Below are positions 44,841-53,690 of a stretch of DNA of 64,000 bases, in pieces. How positions within the stretch are numbered: the first letter of the stretch is position 1; the number at the start of each line of letters is the position of its first letter. This stretch comes from DATATV01 sp035551355 (GTDB lineage Bacteria > Actinomycetota > Actinomycetes > Mycobacteriales > Pseudonocardiaceae): positions 8,719-72,718 of the forward strand of contig DASZNF010000013.1 in assembly GCA_035551355.1 (NCBI GenBank), in the 5' to 3' direction. The notes under the pieces were generated by a model. It was not told the DNA's origin. It searched no databases and saw only the letters and a list, made by a program, of their open reading frames with translations. Made by a program: the position numbers and the translations under genes.

Positions 44841-45745
44841 TTGGTCAGTCCCCAGTCGGCCAGCAGTTCGGCCACCCGGGCCCGGCCGGCTTCGGACAGG
44901 GTGCTGATCGGCGCGCGCACCTCGCGGCGGCAGACGTCCAGTTGCGCCAGGGCTTCCTTGACCACGGACACATTGTTCTCCGCCTCGTTGGCCGCGCGCA
45001 GCGCCTCGAACGGCCGGATCTTCTCCCACACCGCCATCGCCGCCGGAAAGTCGTTGGCCCGCAAGGCGTTCAGCATGCCCAGCGACAGTGCCGGATCGAC
45101 GTTGGCCAGCCCGGACGTGAAGCCGGTGGCGCCCACCGCCCAGTAGCCGGGCGCGGCCAGCTCGGCCAGCCCGGCGATCCACACGAACTCGCCCAGCCCG
45201 GCCTCCCGGGACACGGTGGCGAACCGGACCGGGTCGGGCACCGAGTACTTCACGCCAAGCACGTTGGGCGCCTGAGCTTTCAGCTGCGCCAGGTGGGCAC
45301 CGTCGATGCGCGGGTTGCGCAGGTAGGGCAGCACGCCCAGCTCGGGCACGGCCGAGGCGATCTCCGCGTGGTAGGCCACCCACCCGTCCTGGGACAGGTA
45401 GGGGTGCACCGGCTGGTGGATCATGATCGCCTCGGCCCCGGTGTCCCGGGCGTGCTCGGCGGCGGCGACGGCGTGCGGCACCGACTGGCCGACGCCGGCC
45501 ACCACGCTGGCCCGAGGGCCCACGGCGCCGACGGTCAGCTCGACCACGCGGCGGGTCTCGGCGTCGGACAGGGCGTAGTACTCGCCGGTGTTGCCGTTCG
45601 GGGTGACCACCTCGATCCCGCCGTCGACCAGCCGGTTGAGCACGGCCACCAGGGCGGGCTCGTCGAGGTCGCCGGCCGGATCGAAGGGGGTCACCGGAAT
45701 CGCGACCACACCGGCCAGCCGCTGCCGCAGCCTGTCGAAACTCAT
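44837..45745 (-). CDS. DapA-family 2-keto-3-deoxy-pentonate dehydratase
   Basis: A 302-residue class I aldolase-fold barrel of the DHDPS superfamily. It has the substrate-carboxylate loop PNGNTGEYYAL, the catalytic Tyr probably in HQPVHPYLS and the Schiff-base Lys in LGVKYSVPDP. In pathways with an IlvD-type dehydratase and a KGSADH, this enzyme dehydrates and decarbonylates nothing: it removes water to yield alpha-ketoglutarate semialdehyde (as in L-2-keto-3-deoxyarabonate dehydratase). A 5-keto-4-deoxyglucarate dehydratase is the main alternative. First gene of the four-gene operon, below a near-perfect 18-bp palindrome. Confidence 0.86.
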   Translation of the reverse strand: MSFDRLRQRLAGVVAIPVTPFDPAGDLDEPALVAVLNRLVDGGIEVVTPNGNTGEYYALSDAETRRVVELTVGAVGPRASVVAGVGQSVPHAVAAAEHARDTGAEAIMIHQPVHPYLSQDGWVAYHAEIASAVPELGVLPYLRNPRIDGAHLAQLKAQAPNVLGVKYSVPDPVRFATVSREAGLGEFVWIAGLAELAAPGYWAVGATGFTSGLANVDPALSLGMLNALRANDFPAAMAVWEKIRPFEALRAANEAENNVSVVKEALAQLDVCRREVRAPISTLSEAGRARVAELLADWGLTK

Positions 45746-45780
45746 CGTCCGCTCGTCCCCGCTTCCGCCGTCGACACTGG

Positions 45781-45798
45781 TGTCTCATATATGATACA
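45781..45798. promoter_or_regulatory. GntR-type operator upstream of the pentonate operon
   Basis: TGTCTCATATATGATACA is an 18-bp palindrome with a single mismatched pair, 36 bp upstream of the operon start and in the divergent region with the GntR gene. A diverged copy lies at 45951-45964. Confidence 0.65.
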
Positions 45799-45950
45799 TC
45801 AGTAGGTGTCAGGTCAGGCGGGTCCGTTTCCGCAGGGCCGGTTCGATCGCCGCGAACGGCCGGCAACCGGCGTGGGGATCATCCGGCGAGCGGAGCGCGC
45901 GCGGAGTCGGCGTGGTCCGGCCCGGAATGGCCGAGATCGGCCGTAGAATC

Positions 45951-45964
45951 TGATATACGACACA
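45951..45964. promoter_or_regulatory. Second copy of the GntR-type motif before its own gene
   Basis: TGATATACGACACA matches 11 of 14 positions of the half TCATATATGATACA at 45785-45798. It is 26 bp upstream of the GntR start, consistent with autoregulation. Confidence 0.45.
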
Positions 45965-45989
45965 CTGTTCGGTCGGTCGAAGGGGTCGG

Positions 45990-46658
45990 ATGCCCGAGAT
46001 GTTGAGCTTGCCCGCGTCCCGCACCGAACTGGTGCTCGAGGAGATCCGGCGGGCCATCCTCACCCGCGAACTGCTGCCCGGTCAGCAACTCGTGGAGATG
46101 GAACTGGCCCAGCGGCTGGGCGTGTCCAAGACCCCGGTGCGCGAGGCGCTGAAGGTGCTGTCCGGTTCCGGCCTGGTCACCTTCAGCCCGTACAAGGGCG
46201 CCTCGGTCCGCACGGTGGACGCCGACCTGGCGCAGAACGTGTTCGACCTGCGGCTGCTGCTGGAGCCCGAGGCCGTCGAGCGCTCGGTGCGCCACCGCGA
46301 GCCGGAGGAGTTCGCCGAGGCGGCCGGCCTGCTGGAGCAGGCGAACACCGCGGGGGCCAAGTCCGATCACGCCGAGCTGAGCCTGCTCAACCGCGCCTTC
46401 CACCGCGCCCTCTACGCGGGATGCGGCAATCCGCTGCTGGTCGGCATCCTGGACGAGCTACGGGACCGGGCCGCACTGCTGTCCGTGGTCGGCTGGGACG
46501 CCAACCACAGCTGGGACGCGGAGTGGGACGAGCACCGGGCGATCCTGCGCGCCGCCCAGGACGGTCGGCCCGCCGCGGCGGCCGAACTGCTGCGCGCGCA
46601 CATCGAGGGCTTCCGGGCCCGCATCATGCCCGCCATCGCGGCCGCCGAGAACGCCTGA
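45990..46658 (+). CDS. GntR-family (FCD domain) regulator of the pentonate operon
   Basis: 222 residues from ATG 45990. The winged helix (about 10-75) has [40 protein letters not shown] and [12 protein letters not shown]. The all-helical FCD domain has [34 protein letters not shown] and [16 protein letters not shown], with the metal-binding Asp/His residues in place. It is divergent from the DapA-family/IlvD/KGSADH operon with palindromic sites at both ends of the 244-bp spacer, so it very likely controls that operon, probably with a keto-deoxy acid or pentonate as inducer. Confidence 0.9.
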   Translation: MPEMLSLPASRTELVLEEIRRAILTRELLPGQQLVEMELAQRLGVSKTPVREALKVLSGSGLVTFSPYKGASVRTVDADLAQNVFDLRLLLEPEAVERSVRHREPEEFAEAAGLLEQANTAGAKSDHAELSLLNRAFHRALYAGCGNPLLVGILDELRDRAALLSVVGWDANHSWDAEWDEHRAILRAAQDGRPAAAAELLRAHIEGFRARIMPAIAAAENA

Positions 46659-46809
46659 GCGGAAACGTCGAGAGCGGCTGAGCGGCTGCCGGAAAGGCTT
46701 GACCGCGTGCCGAAACGCCGCGAGCGGAGGATGCGCGGCGGAGCTGTGCGCGACCACGCATGATCGGCCAGAATCGGGGGTCTGGCACACAGTCGTGAAA
46801 GGGCGTGGC

Positions 46810-47895
46810 ATGGCTCACGAAGTACGGGGCGTGATCGCCCGGAAAAAGGGCGCACCGGTCGAACTGACCACGATCCTGGTGCCCGACCCCGGGCCCGGCG
46901 AGGCGTTGGTGAAGGTGCAGGCGTGCGGGGTCTGCCACACCGACCTGCACTACCGGGAGGGCGGGATCTCCGACGACTTCCCGTTCCTGCTCGGGCACGA
47001 GGCGGCCGGGGTGGTGGAGTCGGTCGGCGACGGGGTGACCGATGTCGCGCCCGGCGATTTCGTGATCCTCAACTGGCGCGCGGTGTGCGGCAAGTGCCGG
47101 GCCTGCCTGAAGGGCAAGCCGTGGTACTGCTTCGACACCTACAACGCCGAGCAGCCGATGACGCTGGCCGATGGCACCGCGTTGTCGCCCGCGCTGGGCA
47201 TCGGCGCATTCGCCGAGAAAACCCTCGTCCACAGTGGACAGTGCACCAAGGTCGACCCGGAGGCCTCACCGGCCGCGGTCGGCCTGCTGGGTTGCGGCGT
47301 GATGGCCGGGATCGGCGCGGCGATCAACACCGGCAACGTCTCGCGCGGGGACAGCGTGGCGGTGATCGGCTGCGGCGGCGTGGGTGACGCGGCCATCGCC
47401 GGGGCCAGGCTGGCCGGGGCCACCACCATCGTGGCCATCGACGTGGACGACCGGAAACTGGCCTGGGCCAAGGGAATCGGCGCCACCCACACGATCAACG
47501 CCAAGCAGGCCGACGTGGTCGAGTCGGTGCAGGAGCTGACCGGCGGGTTCGGCGCGGACGTGGTGATCGAGGCGCTGGGCCGCCCGGAGACCTGGGCGCA
47601 GGCGTTCTACGCCCGCGACCTGGCCGGCACCGTGGTCCTGGTCGGCGTGCCCACCCCGGACATGCGCATCGAGATGCCGCTGCTGGACTTCTTCTCCCGC
47701 GGCGGTTCGCTGAAGTCCTCCTGGTACGGCGACTGCCTGCCCTCGCGCGACTTCCCCTACCTGGTCGACCTGTACCGGCAGGGCCGGCTGGACCTGGACG
47801 CGTTCGTGTCCGAGACCATCGCGCTGGACGCGGTGGAGGAGGCGTTCGCCAAGATGGGCCGGGGCGAGGTGCTCCGCTCAGTCGTCGTGTTCTAG
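46810..47895 (+). CDS. S-(hydroxymethyl)mycothiol dehydrogenase (mycothiol-dependent formaldehyde dehydrogenase)
   Basis: 361 residues from ATG 46810, the standard length. Zinc MDR with catalytic ligands in [15 protein letters not shown] and LGHEAAG and structural zinc lobe [15 protein letters not shown]. The segments [16 protein letters not shown] and [17 protein letters not shown] are characteristic of the mycothiol-dependent subgroup. The Rossmann loop is [15 protein letters not shown]. It oxidises the formaldehyde-mycothiol adduct with NAD+ in the cytosol. A metallo-hydrolase often accompanies it elsewhere but not here; its 3' end overlaps a convergent cupin gene by 18 nt. Confidence 0.94.
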   Translation: MAHEVRGVIARKKGAPVELTTILVPDPGPGEALVKVQACGVCHTDLHYREGGISDDFPFLLGHEAAGVVESVGDGVTDVAPGDFVILNWRAVCGKCRACLKGKPWYCFDTYNAEQPMTLADGTALSPALGIGAFAEKTLVHSGQCTKVDPEASPAAVGLLGCGVMAGIGAAINTGNVSRGDSVAVIGCGGVGDAAIAGARLAGATTIVAIDVDDRKLAWAKGIGATHTINAKQADVVESVQELTGGFGADVVIEALGRPETWAQAFYARDLAGTVVLVGVPTPDMRIEMPLLDFFSRGGSLKSSWYGDCLPSRDFPYLVDLYRQGRLDLDAFVSETIALDAVEEAFAKMGRGEVLRSVVVF

Positions 47896-48327
47896 TTCGA
47901 AGTCGGCGTAGTCGAAACCGGGTGCGACCACACAGCTGACCAGCACCGGCTCGGTGGCCACCGCGGTGGCCTGCCAGCAACCGCCGGGCACCAGGGCCTG
48001 TGGTCGCTGCCCGGTTTCGAACTCCGGCCCGAGTTCGATCTCGGTGCTCGCGCCGGGCCGCGCACCCGCGCCGCCCAGCCGCAGGGTGAGCGGGCCGCCG
48101 CGGTGCCAGCACCACAGTTCGTCCGAGCGCACCCGGTGCCAGGCCGAGCGCTGCCCGGCGGTGAGCAGGAAGTAGATGCCGGTCGCGGCGGCCCGGTCGC
48201 CCGGGTACCCGGCGGGCAGCGCGGGTCCGGGCAGGGTGACCGGACTACGCCAGGTCTCGGCGAACCAGCCGCCCTCCGGATGCCGGCGCAGGCCCAGATC
48301 CGTTGCCCAGTCAGGAAGTTCGGTCAT
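47878..48327 (-). CDS. Cupin-fold protein, DUF985 family
   Basis: A 149-residue single-domain cupin. Family signatures are [17 protein letters not shown] near the N-terminus, [24 protein letters not shown] (metal-type His/Glu strand) and [13 protein letters not shown] at the end. DUF985 proteins are sugar-epimerase-like jelly rolls with no firmly known reaction. The start overlaps the stop of the enoyl-CoA hydratase-family gene by 4 nt, so the two are translationally coupled. The 3' end overlaps the convergent formaldehyde dehydrogenase gene. Confidence 0.9.
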   Translation of the reverse strand: MTELPDWATDLGLRRHPEGGWFAETWRSPVTLPGPALPAGYPGDRAAATGIYFLLTAGQRSAWHRVRSDELWCWHRGGPLTLRLGGAGARPGASTEIELGPEFETGQRPQALVPGGCWQATAVATEPVLVSCVVAPGFDYADFELEHDD

Positions 48328-49007
48328 GAGCCGAACGCGTTGGCGGTGGATTCGCGCAGCGCCGACAGCGTGGCCGGGTACATCCGGGACTTGATCACGC
48401 CCAGCGTGCCGCCCGGCTTGCCGGTCAGCGGCCGGGCCAGCTCCAGCGCGGCGGGCAGCACCGCGCCCTCCTCGGCCACCGCGTCCACGATCTGCGCGGC
48501 CAGCGCGTCGTTGCCGCCGAACCGGCGGCCGGTGGTCATCGCCTCGTGCGCGGTCTTGGGCGTGAGCTTGGCCTGGATCAGCGCGGACATGCCGGGGGTG
48601 AACGGGATCTGGATGTCCACCTCGGGCACGCAGAAGTAGCCGCGGTCGGCCCGCATCACCCGGAAGTCGTGGGCCAGCGCCAGCATCGCGCCCGCGGCGA
48701 AGGCATGGCCCTGGATCGCGGCCACGGTGGGCAGCGGCAGCGTGAGCACCCGGGCGAACAGCTCGTGGACTCCGGTGACGTAGTGGTTGAGCTGGTCGGC
48801 GTTGGCGCCCAGCCAGTCCAGGTCCAGGCCGTTGGACCAGTGCTTGCCGGTGGCGCTGGTGACCAGTGCGCGGGGCGCGTTGGCGCCCTCGATCTCGTCG
48901 AGGGCGCCACTCATGGCGGCCAGCCAGTCCGGATGGAACCGGTTCTCGCCGTCACCGAGGTCGAGCACGAACACGTCCCCGTCGCGGGACAGGCTGGGCT
49001 GCGTCAT
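48324..49007 (-). CDS. Enoyl-CoA hydratase/isomerase family protein
   Basis: A 227-residue crotonase fold, shorter than typical hydratases (about 260) and of the size of peroxisomal-type delta3-delta2 enoyl-CoA isomerase relatives. The oxyanion-hole loop is IQGHAFAAGAMLALAHDFRVM, and a candidate catalytic Glu is in YFCVPEVDIQIPF. It should act on an acyl-CoA thioester, isomerase more likely than hydratase because the first hydratase Glu is not evident. A perfect 12-bp palindrome lies 12 bp upstream of ATG 49007. It is coupled by a 4-nt overlap to the DUF985 cupin. Confidence 0.88.
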   Translation of the reverse strand: MTQPSLSRDGDVFVLDLGDGENRFHPDWLAAMSGALDEIEGANAPRALVTSATGKHWSNGLDLDWLGANADQLNHYVTGVHELFARVLTLPLPTVAAIQGHAFAAGAMLALAHDFRVMRADRGYFCVPEVDIQIPFTPGMSALIQAKLTPKTAHEAMTTGRRFGGNDALAAQIVDAVAEEGAVLPAALELARPLTGKPGGTLGVIKSRMYPATLSALRESTANAFGS

Positions 49008-49018
49008 GACCGGGATAC

Positions 49019-49030
49019 TACCGGCCGGTA
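49019..49030. promoter_or_regulatory. Perfect palindrome before the crotonase-family gene
   Basis: TACCGGCCGGTA, a 12-bp perfect palindrome, occupies most of the 26-bp gap between the gene start and the upstream operon's last stop. TetR-type repressors use such sites; no regulator is adjacent. Confidence 0.4.
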
Positions 49031-49033
49031 ACT

Positions 49034-50824
49034 TCAGCCGCCGGTGCGAGCTCCGCCGCCGCCCGTGCCGCCCGTGCCACCCCGGCCGCCACCGCCGAAT
49101 CCGCCACCGCCGCCGGTGAGGCCGCGGGTGTTGGTGTTCGAGGTGGGCAACGCCTCGCCGAGATCGGCCAGCACCACCTGATCGCCCGGGTTCACCCCGG
49201 ACATGATCTGGGTCAGCGTGGTGCCCTGCACGCCCACGGTCACCCGGACCGGGGTGAGCGTGCCGTTCTTGAGTTCCTCCACGATCCCGGCCGCGCCGGC
49301 CGTGCGCACCGCCGAGGTCGGCACGGCGACCGCCGCGGCCGCACTGCGCAGGGTGATCGACAGTGCCGCGTTCGACCCGGCGTACAGCGGCTGCGTGGTG
49401 CTGCCCAGCGAGATGGTCACCGGGTAGCTGGCCGAGCCGGAGGAGGTGGTGCTGTCCAGCGAGCCGATCGAGGTGACCTGCCCGTTGATCGGCGTGCTGC
49501 CGCCGTCGGGCACCACGGACGCGGCCTGGCCCGGCTTGACCGTGCCGACCTGGCTGTCGCTGACCGCGGTGGTCACCTCGCTGGTGCCCGGGCCGACGAT
49601 CACGATGTCGGCGCTGCTGGAGTTGGCCGAGACGGTGGCGCCGGTGGACAGCGTCACGTCGGCCACCGTGCCGGAGATCGGCGCGACCAGGGTGGCCGCG
49701 GCCAGGCTCTGCTGGGCCTCGGCCAACTGCGCGTTGGCCGAGTCGACCGAGGCCTGGTCGGCGGCGAGCTGGTCGGCCGAGGCGGGCTGGCCGCTCGACC
49801 CGCTCGATCCGCTGCGGCCACTGCTAGAACCGGACCCGGACGAGCCCGAACCACCGGATCCGCTTGATCCGCTCGATCCGCTGGACGAGGTCGAGGACGA
49901 GGTCGAGGACCGGCTGCTCGACCCGGTCGAACCGGCGCTGCTGCTGGCCGCCTGCTCGACCTCGGTCTCCGCCTTGTTCAACGCGGTGGTCAGCGCGGAT
50001 TCCGCGCCGGCCAATGACTTCTCGTCGGCCGACGCCTTGGCCTCGTCGCCGGAGACCTGGTTGATCAGCGTGGTGCACTCGTCGGCCGCCTGGGTGTCCA
50101 CGCCACTGCCGGAGGTCGTGGTCGGCTCGGTCGACGAATCCGTTGATGTGGAAGAAGAAGAGGTGGACTGCGTCGAGGACGGGGCCGAGGAGGCCGCCGC
50201 CTGCAGGCTGTCGATCACCCCTGGGCAGGTCGCGTTGACCTGCTTGACCGCGCCGCTGACCAGGGTCAGATCGTTGTCCACCGCGCCCTGCGCGGCGCGC
50301 ACCGCGGTCTGCTGGCCGTTCAGCGACTGGGCCAGCCCGGACAGGTTGGTGCTGGACCGGGAACCCGAGCCACCCGAGGACGAACCCGACGACGAGGACG
50401 AGTCGCTGGTGCTGCTCACCGTGCTGGTCTGGCTGTCCTGGTCGCTGGCCAGCTTGGCCTGCTCGGTGGCCACCTGGGACTGGTCCGAACTGACCTGGGC
50501 GGCCAGCGTGGTGGTGTTGAGCTGAGCCAGCGGCTGCCCGGCGGTGACCTGCTGGCCCTGGGCCACGCTCACCGCGGACACCTGGCCGCTGACCGGGAAC
50601 TTCACCGTCGCCTCGGTGACCGGCTCGATGGTGCCGACCAGGTTGAGCGTGGCGGTGACGGTGGCCGGGCCGGCCGTCGCGGTCCGGTAGGACGTGCCGG
50701 ACGACCGGGTGGCCGCCCAGGCCGCGCCGGCGCCGCCGAGTACCAGCACCGCGGCGACGACCACGACGATGAGCCGGCGCCGGTTGCCTCGACCTCGGGC
50801 GACACGGCGGTGACGCTCAGCCAT
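49034..50824 (-). CDS. Efflux adaptor protein (MacA/HlyD family) with very Ser-rich hairpin insert
   Basis: 596 residues from ATG 50824. A basic N-terminus and one membrane anchor (LIVVVVAAVLVLGGAGAAWA) are followed by a lipoyl/barrel half (VTATLNLVGTIEPVTEATVKF, VAQGQQVTAGQPLAQLN). Then comes a helical hairpin greatly expanded by Ser/Thr/Gly tracts, the second lipoyl half (VDSANAQLAEAQQSLAAATL, APISGTVADVTLSTGATV), beta-barrel and membrane-proximal domains, and a Gly-rich tail. Adaptors link the MacB-like permease to the outside. It overlaps the lipoprotein gene by 8 nt and is the operon's last gene; the operon carries a second adaptor. Confidence 0.87.
   Translation of the reverse strand: MAERHRRVARGRGNRRRLIVVVVAAVLVLGGAGAAWAATRSSGTSYRTATAGPATVTATLNLVGTIEPVTEATVKFPVSGQVSAVSVAQGQQVTAGQPLAQLNTTTLAAQVSSDQSQVATEQAKLASDQDSQTSTVSSTSDSSSSSGSSSGGSGSRSSTNLSGLAQSLNGQQTAVRAAQGAVDNDLTLVSGAVKQVNATCPGVIDSLQAAASSAPSSTQSTSSSSTSTDSSTEPTTTSGSGVDTQAADECTTLINQVSGDEAKASADEKSLAGAESALTTALNKAETEVEQAASSSAGSTGSSSRSSTSSSTSSSGSSGSSGSGGSGSSGSGSSSGRSGSSGSSGQPASADQLAADQASVDSANAQLAEAQQSLAAATLVAPISGTVADVTLSTGATVSANSSSADIVIVGPGTSEVTTAVSDSQVGTVKPGQAASVVPDGGSTPINGQVTSIGSLDSTTSSGSASYPVTISLGSTTQPLYAGSNAALSITLRSAAAAVAVPTSAVRTAGAAGIVEELKNGTLTPVRVTVGVQGTTLTQIMSGVNPGDQVVLADLGEALPTSNTNTRGLTGGGGGFGGGGRGGTGGTGGGGARTGG
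49780..50440 (-). repeat. Ser/Thr/Gly-coding low-complexity tracts in the second adaptor
   Basis: Three blocks (about 49780-49956, 50100-50200 and 50340-50440) encode Ser-rich segments with Gly, Thr and Asp inside the adaptor's hairpin region. They interrupt otherwise helical sequence and make a flexible wall-spanning linker plausible. Confidence 0.6.
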
Positions 50825-51671
50825 TGCCGTTCCCACCGCCGTTCCCGTTGCCCCCGCCGTTGCCGCCGCGGCCGCCGAAACCGGTGCTGCACCCGTTCGG
50901 CCCGGCCTTGCTCACCGTGATCGTGGTCGCGGTCACCGCGCCGGTGTCGTCGGTCTTGCCGATCGCCTGCACGCAGTCGCCCACCACCGCCGCGGTGGAG
51001 GCCGCGGTCTCGGACTTGGTGTAGGTGGTGGTCGCGCTGACGGTCACCGTGGTGGTGGTCGCGGTGCCGCCGTTGCGGGCCGTGCCCTGCACGGTGATCG
51101 TGTTGCCGGACACCGCCTGCACCGTGCCGAACGCCCGGCCGCCGCCGTTGCCGCCCGCGCCGTTGGCCCCGCTGGGCCGGGTGCCGGAGGGCCGCGGGCT
51201 GCCGGAGGGCCGGCCCGCGCCGTTGCCGCCGCGACCGCTGCCGCCGCCGAACCCGGTGTCGCAGGTGCCCGTGGAACTGGCCGGGGTGATGGCCACCGTG
51301 GTCGCGGTCAGTGCGTTCGTGCCGGCCGAGGTGCCGGCCACCGTGACACAGGCGCCGGTGGTCACATCGGCCAGCGTGCCGGACACGTCGTTGGTCCACT
51401 TGGTGGTGCCGGTGAAGTTCACCGTGACCTGGCCGGTGCTGGAGTTCTGCACCTCGAGGCTGGACGCGGCCACCGCGGCCACGGTGCCGAACGCGCCGGG
51501 GATGCTGCCCTGGCCGGTACCGGACCGGGAACTGGCGCTGGTGCTGGGCGCGGAACCGGCCGAGGCGCCGCCGCCACAGGCGGCCACCGTGGCGGTCACC
51601 GCGGTGGCCAGCACCGCCATACCGAGCCAGGACCGTAGCCGAGCCGGGGAAACGCCGAACCGTGCAGACAT
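50817..51671 (-). CDS. Lipoprotein with two DUF5666-like repeats
   Basis: 284 residues from ATG 51671 (GGAG site). A lipoprotein signal ends at Cys32 (TVAAC), then a Ser/Gly linker. Two beta repeats follow: FGTVAAVAASSLEVQ to TTVAITP (about 70-145) and FGTVQAVSGNTITVQ to ATTITVS (about 190-260). Each holds the G-T-V and thr-rich strands of DUF5666 and a Cys near its end (GACVTVAG, GDCVQAIG). A Gly/Asn/Ser-rich linker separates them and a Gly/Asn tail ends the protein. Function unknown; inside the export operon it may be an accessory or substrate-handling lipoprotein at the cell surface. Confidence 0.85.
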   Translation of the reverse strand: MSARFGVSPARLRSWLGMAVLATAVTATVAACGGGASAGSAPSTSASSRSGTGQGSIPGAFGTVAAVAASSLEVQNSSTGQVTVNFTGTTKWTNDVSGTLADVTTGACVTVAGTSAGTNALTATTVAITPASSTGTCDTGFGGGSGRGGNGAGRPSGSPRPSGTRPSGANGAGGNGGGRAFGTVQAVSGNTITVQGTARNGGTATTTTVTVSATTTYTKSETAASTAAVVGDCVQAIGKTDDTGAVTATTITVSKAGPNGCSTGFGGRGGNGGGNGNGGGNGNG

Positions 51672-51699
51672 TGTCAACTCCAAAGTGGACTGTGGGGAT

Positions 51700-52938
51700 T
51701 CATTCACTGCGCAGCGCGTCGATCGGGGCCAGCCGGGCCGCCCGCGTCGCCGGGTACACGCCGAAGGCGAGCCCGATGACGATCGCGGTGACGATCGCGC
51801 CGATGGTCGCTGCGGGGGAGACGGTGATCGTCTCGGATATGAAGTGCGGCAACACCATCGCGCCGACGATGCCCAGCAACGCGCCGAGCAGCCCGCCGGT
51901 CAGGCCGAGCACGGAGGCCTCGACCAGGAACTGGCGGCGGATCGCCACCGGGCTCGCGCCGATCGCCTTGCGCAGGCCGATCTCCCGGATCCGCTCGGTC
52001 ACCGAGACCAGCATGATGTTCATGACGCCGATGCCGCCGACCAGCAACGAGATCGCCGCGACCCCGCCGAGCAGCACGGTGAGCGTCTTGCTCACCGAGG
52101 TGGCGGTGGTCAGCAGCGACTGCTGGCTGGCGATGGTGAAGTCCGCGCTCGCCGCGGTGGTGATGTGGTGCAGGTTGAGCAGTTCCTGGTCCGCCTCCTG
52201 GTACGCGGCGGACAACGTGTCCGCCGACCCGGCCTCGAGGTAGATCGACTGGACCGAGGTCCGCGTGGTGCCGCCGAAGATCCGGTCGGCCGCGGTGGAG
52301 ATCGGCACGATCGCCTGATCGTCCTCTGTGGACGATGACGAGGTCGTGCCGGTCGAGTCGAGCACCCCGACGACGGTGAACGGGATGTTGTTGATGGTGA
52401 CCGAATTGCCCACCGGATTCGCGTTGCCGAACAGTTCCTGGGCGGTGGTCGGGGCCAGCACGGCGACCGCCGCGTCGCTGGTCTCGTCCTGCTCGGTCAG
52501 GAACCGGCCCTGGGTCACCGAGCGGGCCCGCACCGACATCCAGTCCGGAGTGGAGCCCACCACCGTGGTGGTCCAGTTGGTCGAGCCCGCGGTCAGCGAC
52601 TCCGAACGGCTGGTGCTCGGCGCGACCGCGGCGATGTCCGGGGCCACGGCCTTCTGGCCCAGCGCGTTGGCGTCGGAGATGGTCAGCGTGGAGGCCGAGC
52701 CGGCGCCGCCGCGCAGCCCGGTGGTGGAGCTGGTCGAACTGCCCGGGGTGACCACCAGCAGGTTGGTGCCCAGGGCGTCGATCTGCGCGGTCACCGTGGC
52801 CTGCGCGCCCTCGCCGAGGCCGACGGTGAGGATCACCGCGGCGATGCCGATCAGGATGCCCAGCATGGTCAGGCCCGAGCGCATCCGGTGCGTGCGGATG
52901 GCCTCCAGGCTGGTGCGCAGCGTTTCCCACCAGTTCAT
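51700..52938 (-). CDS. MacB-like ABC transporter permease (FtsX domain)
   Basis: 412 residues from ATG 52938. It has the MacB topology: one N-terminal helix (MRSGLTMLGILIGIAAVILT), a large extracytoplasmic domain (about 50-280) and three C-terminal helices. LVGGIGVMNIMLVSVTERIREIGLRKAIGA is the coupling region of FtsX permeases. The MacB domain moves substrates from the outer face of the membrane by mechanotransmission. The start overlaps the ATPase stop by 4 nt. It works with the ATPase and the two adaptors of this operon; the substrate is unknown. Confidence 0.93.
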   Translation of the reverse strand: MNWWETLRTSLEAIRTHRMRSGLTMLGILIGIAAVILTVGLGEGAQATVTAQIDALGTNLLVVTPGSSTSSTTGLRGGAGSASTLTISDANALGQKAVAPDIAAVAPSTSRSESLTAGSTNWTTTVVGSTPDWMSVRARSVTQGRFLTEQDETSDAAVAVLAPTTAQELFGNANPVGNSVTINNIPFTVVGVLDSTGTTSSSSTEDDQAIVPISTAADRIFGGTTRTSVQSIYLEAGSADTLSAAYQEADQELLNLHHITTAASADFTIASQQSLLTTATSVSKTLTVLLGGVAAISLLVGGIGVMNIMLVSVTERIREIGLRKAIGASPVAIRRQFLVEASVLGLTGGLLGALLGIVGAMVLPHFISETITVSPAATIGAIVTAIVIGLAFGVYPATRAARLAPIDALRSE

Positions 52939-53690
52939 GCCGCCCGCCCCCCGGTGTCGGACTCGATCAGCCCGTCGCGCAGCCGCACGGTGCGCCGGGC
53001 CCGCGCGGCCACGTCTTCCTCGTGGGTGATCAGCACGATGGTGTGGCCGGCCGTGTGCAGGTCGGCGAACACACCGAGCACGTCGTTGGTGGCCACCGTG
53101 TCCAGCGCGCCGGTCGGCTCGTCGGCCAGCAGCAGGGCCGGCTTGTTGACCAGCGCGCGAGCCAGCGCGACCCGGGACTGCTGGCCGCCGGACAGTTCGG
53201 GGGGCCGGTGCAGCACCCGGTCGGCCAGGCCGACCTGGTCCAGCACCTCGATGGCCCGGGCCTTGCGCTGCGCCTTGGGCACGCCCGCGTAGCACAGCGG
53301 CAGTTCCACGTTGCGCCAGGCGTTGAGCGCGGGCAGCAGGTTGAACTGCTGGAACACGAAGCCGATCCGCTGGTTGCGCACCTGGGCCAGATCGAACTCG
53401 GTCATCCCGCTGACGTCCTCGCCGGCCAGGTGGTAGCGGCCGTCGGTGGCCACGTCCAGGCAGCCCAGGATGTGCATCAGGGTGGACTTGCCGGAGCCCG
53501 AGGGCCCCATGATGGCCACGTATTCGCCTTCCTCGATGCGCAGCGTGATGCCGCGCAGCGCGGCCACCTCCACCGCGCCGGTGCGGTACACCTTGTGCAG
53601 GCCGGCGATGTCGATCACCGGAGCCGGGCCCACCGGGGGAATCGGCTCGGTGGGGTAGGACAGGTCGATGACGGTCACGGACTCAGCCAC
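52935..53690 (-). CDS. MacB-like ABC transporter ATP-binding protein
   Basis: 251 residues from GTG 53690, chosen because the longer frame runs back through the Gly-codon repeats of the adaptor gene. A complete LolD/MacB-type domain: VEVAALRGITLRIEEGEYVA, Walker A GPSGSGKST, FVFQQFNLLPALNAWRNVELPL, signature LSGGQQSRVALARAL, Walker B LLLADEPTGALD and VLITHE. It powers the permease with which it overlaps. The start overlaps the adaptor stop by 8 nt, the same overlap length as seen between the lipoprotein and second adaptor genes. Confidence 0.93.
   Translation of the reverse strand: MAESVTVIDLSYPTEPIPPVGPAPVIDIAGLHKVYRTGAVEVAALRGITLRIEEGEYVAIMGPSGSGKSTLMHILGCLDVATDGRYHLAGEDVSGMTEFDLAQVRNQRIGFVFQQFNLLPALNAWRNVELPLCYAGVPKAQRKARAIEVLDQVGLADRVLHRPPELSGGQQSRVALARALVNKPALLLADEPTGALDTVATNDVLGVFADLHTAGHTIVLITHEEDVAARARRTVRLRDGLIESDTGGRAA

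Noticed and set aside
41700..45146. 1148-residue plus-strand open frame opposite the pentonate operon
   Set aside because: Low-complexity Arg/Gly/His/Gln translation; the minus strand has three well-conserved enzymes.
49446..50525. Acidic Pro/Leu/Asp/Glu-repeat protein on the plus strand
   Set aside because: It is the reverse reading of the Ser/Gly tracts of the adaptor; no ribosome site, no family.
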